Source: Erysipelotrichaceae bacterium | GTDB taxonomy: Bacteria; Bacillota_I; Bacilli_A; Erysipelotrichales; Erysipelotrichaceae | Direction: 5' to 3' | Assembly (NCBI GenBank): GCA_021442745.1 | Contig: JABUSI010000261.1 | Span: 1 to 5,770 of the forward strand | DNA: 5,770 bases | Shown here: positions 4,785-5,770 of the stretch, in pieces | How positions within the stretch are numbered: the stretch's first letter is position 1 | How the letters are laid out: every line of letters begins with the position of its first letter | The notes under the pieces: generated by a model | The model's input: only the letters and a program-made list of their open reading frames with translations | The model's database searches: none | What the model was told of the DNA's origin: nothing | Program-made: the position numbers and the translations under genes

Positions 4785-5770
4785 CTTTTATCACCCGGTT
4801 TGATTATACCAAACATTCCGCGTTCCGTGTAGAAAAACCGTATCCACCTTCCGACGATAATATGGATGGCTCCTTCTTCTGCCGTATTCAAATACGGTAT
4901 ACCTAATCGTCGCAAGTTATCCGTCACACTTGTACTCGGATGATGATATGTATTCTGATAACCGGAACTTACAATCGCTATCTGCGGATGCAGGTGAGAA
5001 AGATAATACGAAGAGGAAGACGAATCGGATCCGTGATGAGACAGTTTTAACACATCACACGTTATGTTGTATTGTTTTATGATATCGTCTTCTTTCTGCT
5101 TTCCCAAATCTCCGCACTGCAGAAACGTAAGATTGTTAATCTGATACCAGCATGTCAGGGAAGTATCGTTATCCGTATCGCCGGTTTGATCTTCACTTAC
5201 TTCAAGCATACGGAAATTCCCTACTGTATAGTTGTTTTGTCTTTCCGTCACAATACAGTCAATCGGCATTACTTCCTTTAATGACTCCAAAGCCCCGTTA
5301 TGATCAAAATCATCATGCGTAATCACAACCATATCCAGTTCTGATATCCCCTTACCGTTCAGATACGGGACAAGAACCGTTTTTGCCAGATCTTCCTTCA
5401 GCATACCACCGGTATCAATCAGGATATTTCCCGTATGAAACGGTAATTGTATCAGTGTACAGTCCCCCTGTCCGACATCAAGATACGTGATTTTCGCAAA
5501 CGGGTTAATATATGACTGCGTACGGACAAGAAAAAAAGACAGAATTACCATAACCAGTGCTTTTTTACTTCGATACAGTTCCCAGTTTTGCCAATATGAA
5601 AAGACAAAAACCCCAAAAAACAACGGCATGGATCCGATCCATGCAAAACCGGGAATCTGTATCGCAACTATATATTCCCATACCTTCTCAAGCCACAACA
5701 CCATAACCGGATGATAAAACACCGCACTGCACAGGCATCCAAACCACAGTATTGCGCTTATTTGTTGGAA
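4781..5770 (-). CDS. comEC: ComEC/Rec2 DNA-uptake channel, C-terminal part (cut by window edge)
   Basis: ComEC is the inner-membrane channel that brings single-stranded DNA into the cell during natural transformation. The 329 visible residues are its C-terminal part; the frame is open to the right edge, so the GTG at 5722 is not a real start. Residues 1 to about 85 contain hydrophobic segments (about 4-24, 33-60, 69-82) belonging to the end of the competence domain. From about 94 a metallo-beta-lactamase-like domain follows: ITYLDVGQGDCTLIQ (94-108), ILIDTGG (116-122), THDDFDHNGA (151-160), CGDLG (219-223), LKLSHHGSDSS (241-251) and HHPS (276-279). The HxDxDH core and the HHGS motif are intact, consistent with the nuclease role proposed for this domain. 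Most ComEC proteins are about 700-800 residues, so over half is missing here. It leads the visible cluster, and its TGA overlaps the holA ATG. Whether the full gene is intact cannot be seen. Confidence 0.93.
   Translation of the reverse strand, partial: FQQISAILWFGCLCSAVFYHPVMVLWLEKVWEYIVAIQIPGFAWIGSMPLFFGVFVFSYWQNWELYRSKKALVMVILSFFLVRTQSYINPFAKITYLDVGQGDCTLIQLPFHTGNILIDTGGMLKEDLAKTVLVPYLNGKGISELDMVVITHDDFDHNGALESLKEVMPIDCIVTERQNNYTVGNFRMLEVSEDQTGDTDNDTSLTCWYQINNLTFLQCGDLGKQKEDDIIKQYNITCDVLKLSHHGSDSSSSSYYLSHLHPQIAIVSSGYQNTYHHPSTSVTDNLRRLGIPYLNTAEEGAIHIIVGRWIRFFYTERGMFGIIKPGDKR

Noticed and set aside
4781..5722. A separate 313-residue metallo-hydrolase starting at GTG 5722
   Set aside because: The frame stays open through 5770 with hydrophobic residues upstream, and the motifs are those of ComEC's C-terminal domain, so this is the end of a larger comEC.

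Overview
The window is a compact stretch of chromosome from a moderately low-G+C Gram-positive bacterium (Firmicutes/Bacillota). The signs are AGGAGG-type ribosome sites, sigma-A-like promoters with TATAAT boxes, a comEC-holA pair convergent with rpsT, a short Firmicutes-type peptide deformylase homologue, and a single-chain iron-sulfur serine dehydratase. A host from the Erysipelotrichia or a related gut anaerobe fits the gene mix, but that is an inference and the sequence does not prove it. I see no mobile element, CRISPR array, tRNA or rRNA.

Layout. Positions 1-560 (minus) hold the N-terminal part of fmt, methionyl-tRNA formyltransferase, cut by the left edge. Positions 561-692 are a divergent control region with back-to-back promoters for fmt (minus) and rpsT (plus); a small inverted repeat lies over the rpsT -35 box. 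rpsT (ribosomal protein S20) occupies 693-956 and ends in a strong intrinsic terminator at 981-1010. From 5770 down to 1009 five minus-strand genes form one tightly packed cluster: comEC (C-terminal part, cut by the right edge), holA, sdaA, a peptide deformylase homologue, and a two-domain P-loop NTPase/CYTH-like protein. The junctions are a 4-nt ATGA overlap, a 2-nt gap, another ATGA overlap, and a 13-nt gap in which the upstream stop codon touches the next gene's ribosome site. The last gene's stop codon lies in the T-tract of the convergent rpsT terminator.

How the genes fit together. fmt formylates initiator Met-tRNA and a deformylase removes that formyl group, but here the deformylase homologue sits in a different transcription unit from fmt and lacks the usual motif-1 glutamine. 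comEC and holA are old neighbours (DNA uptake channel and clamp-loader delta subunit). sdaA, the deformylase homologue and the NTPase/CYTH gene appear to have been added between holA and rpsT, and are probably cotranscribed with them.

The least ordinary item is the NTPase/CYTH-like fusion (1009-2115). Its architecture recalls eukaryotic TTD14 proteins, and its CYTH half appears to have lost acidic residues used for catalysis in triphosphate tunnel enzymes. It is the best candidate for a poorly described function. The other genes are mostly ordinary housekeeping genes with small deviations.
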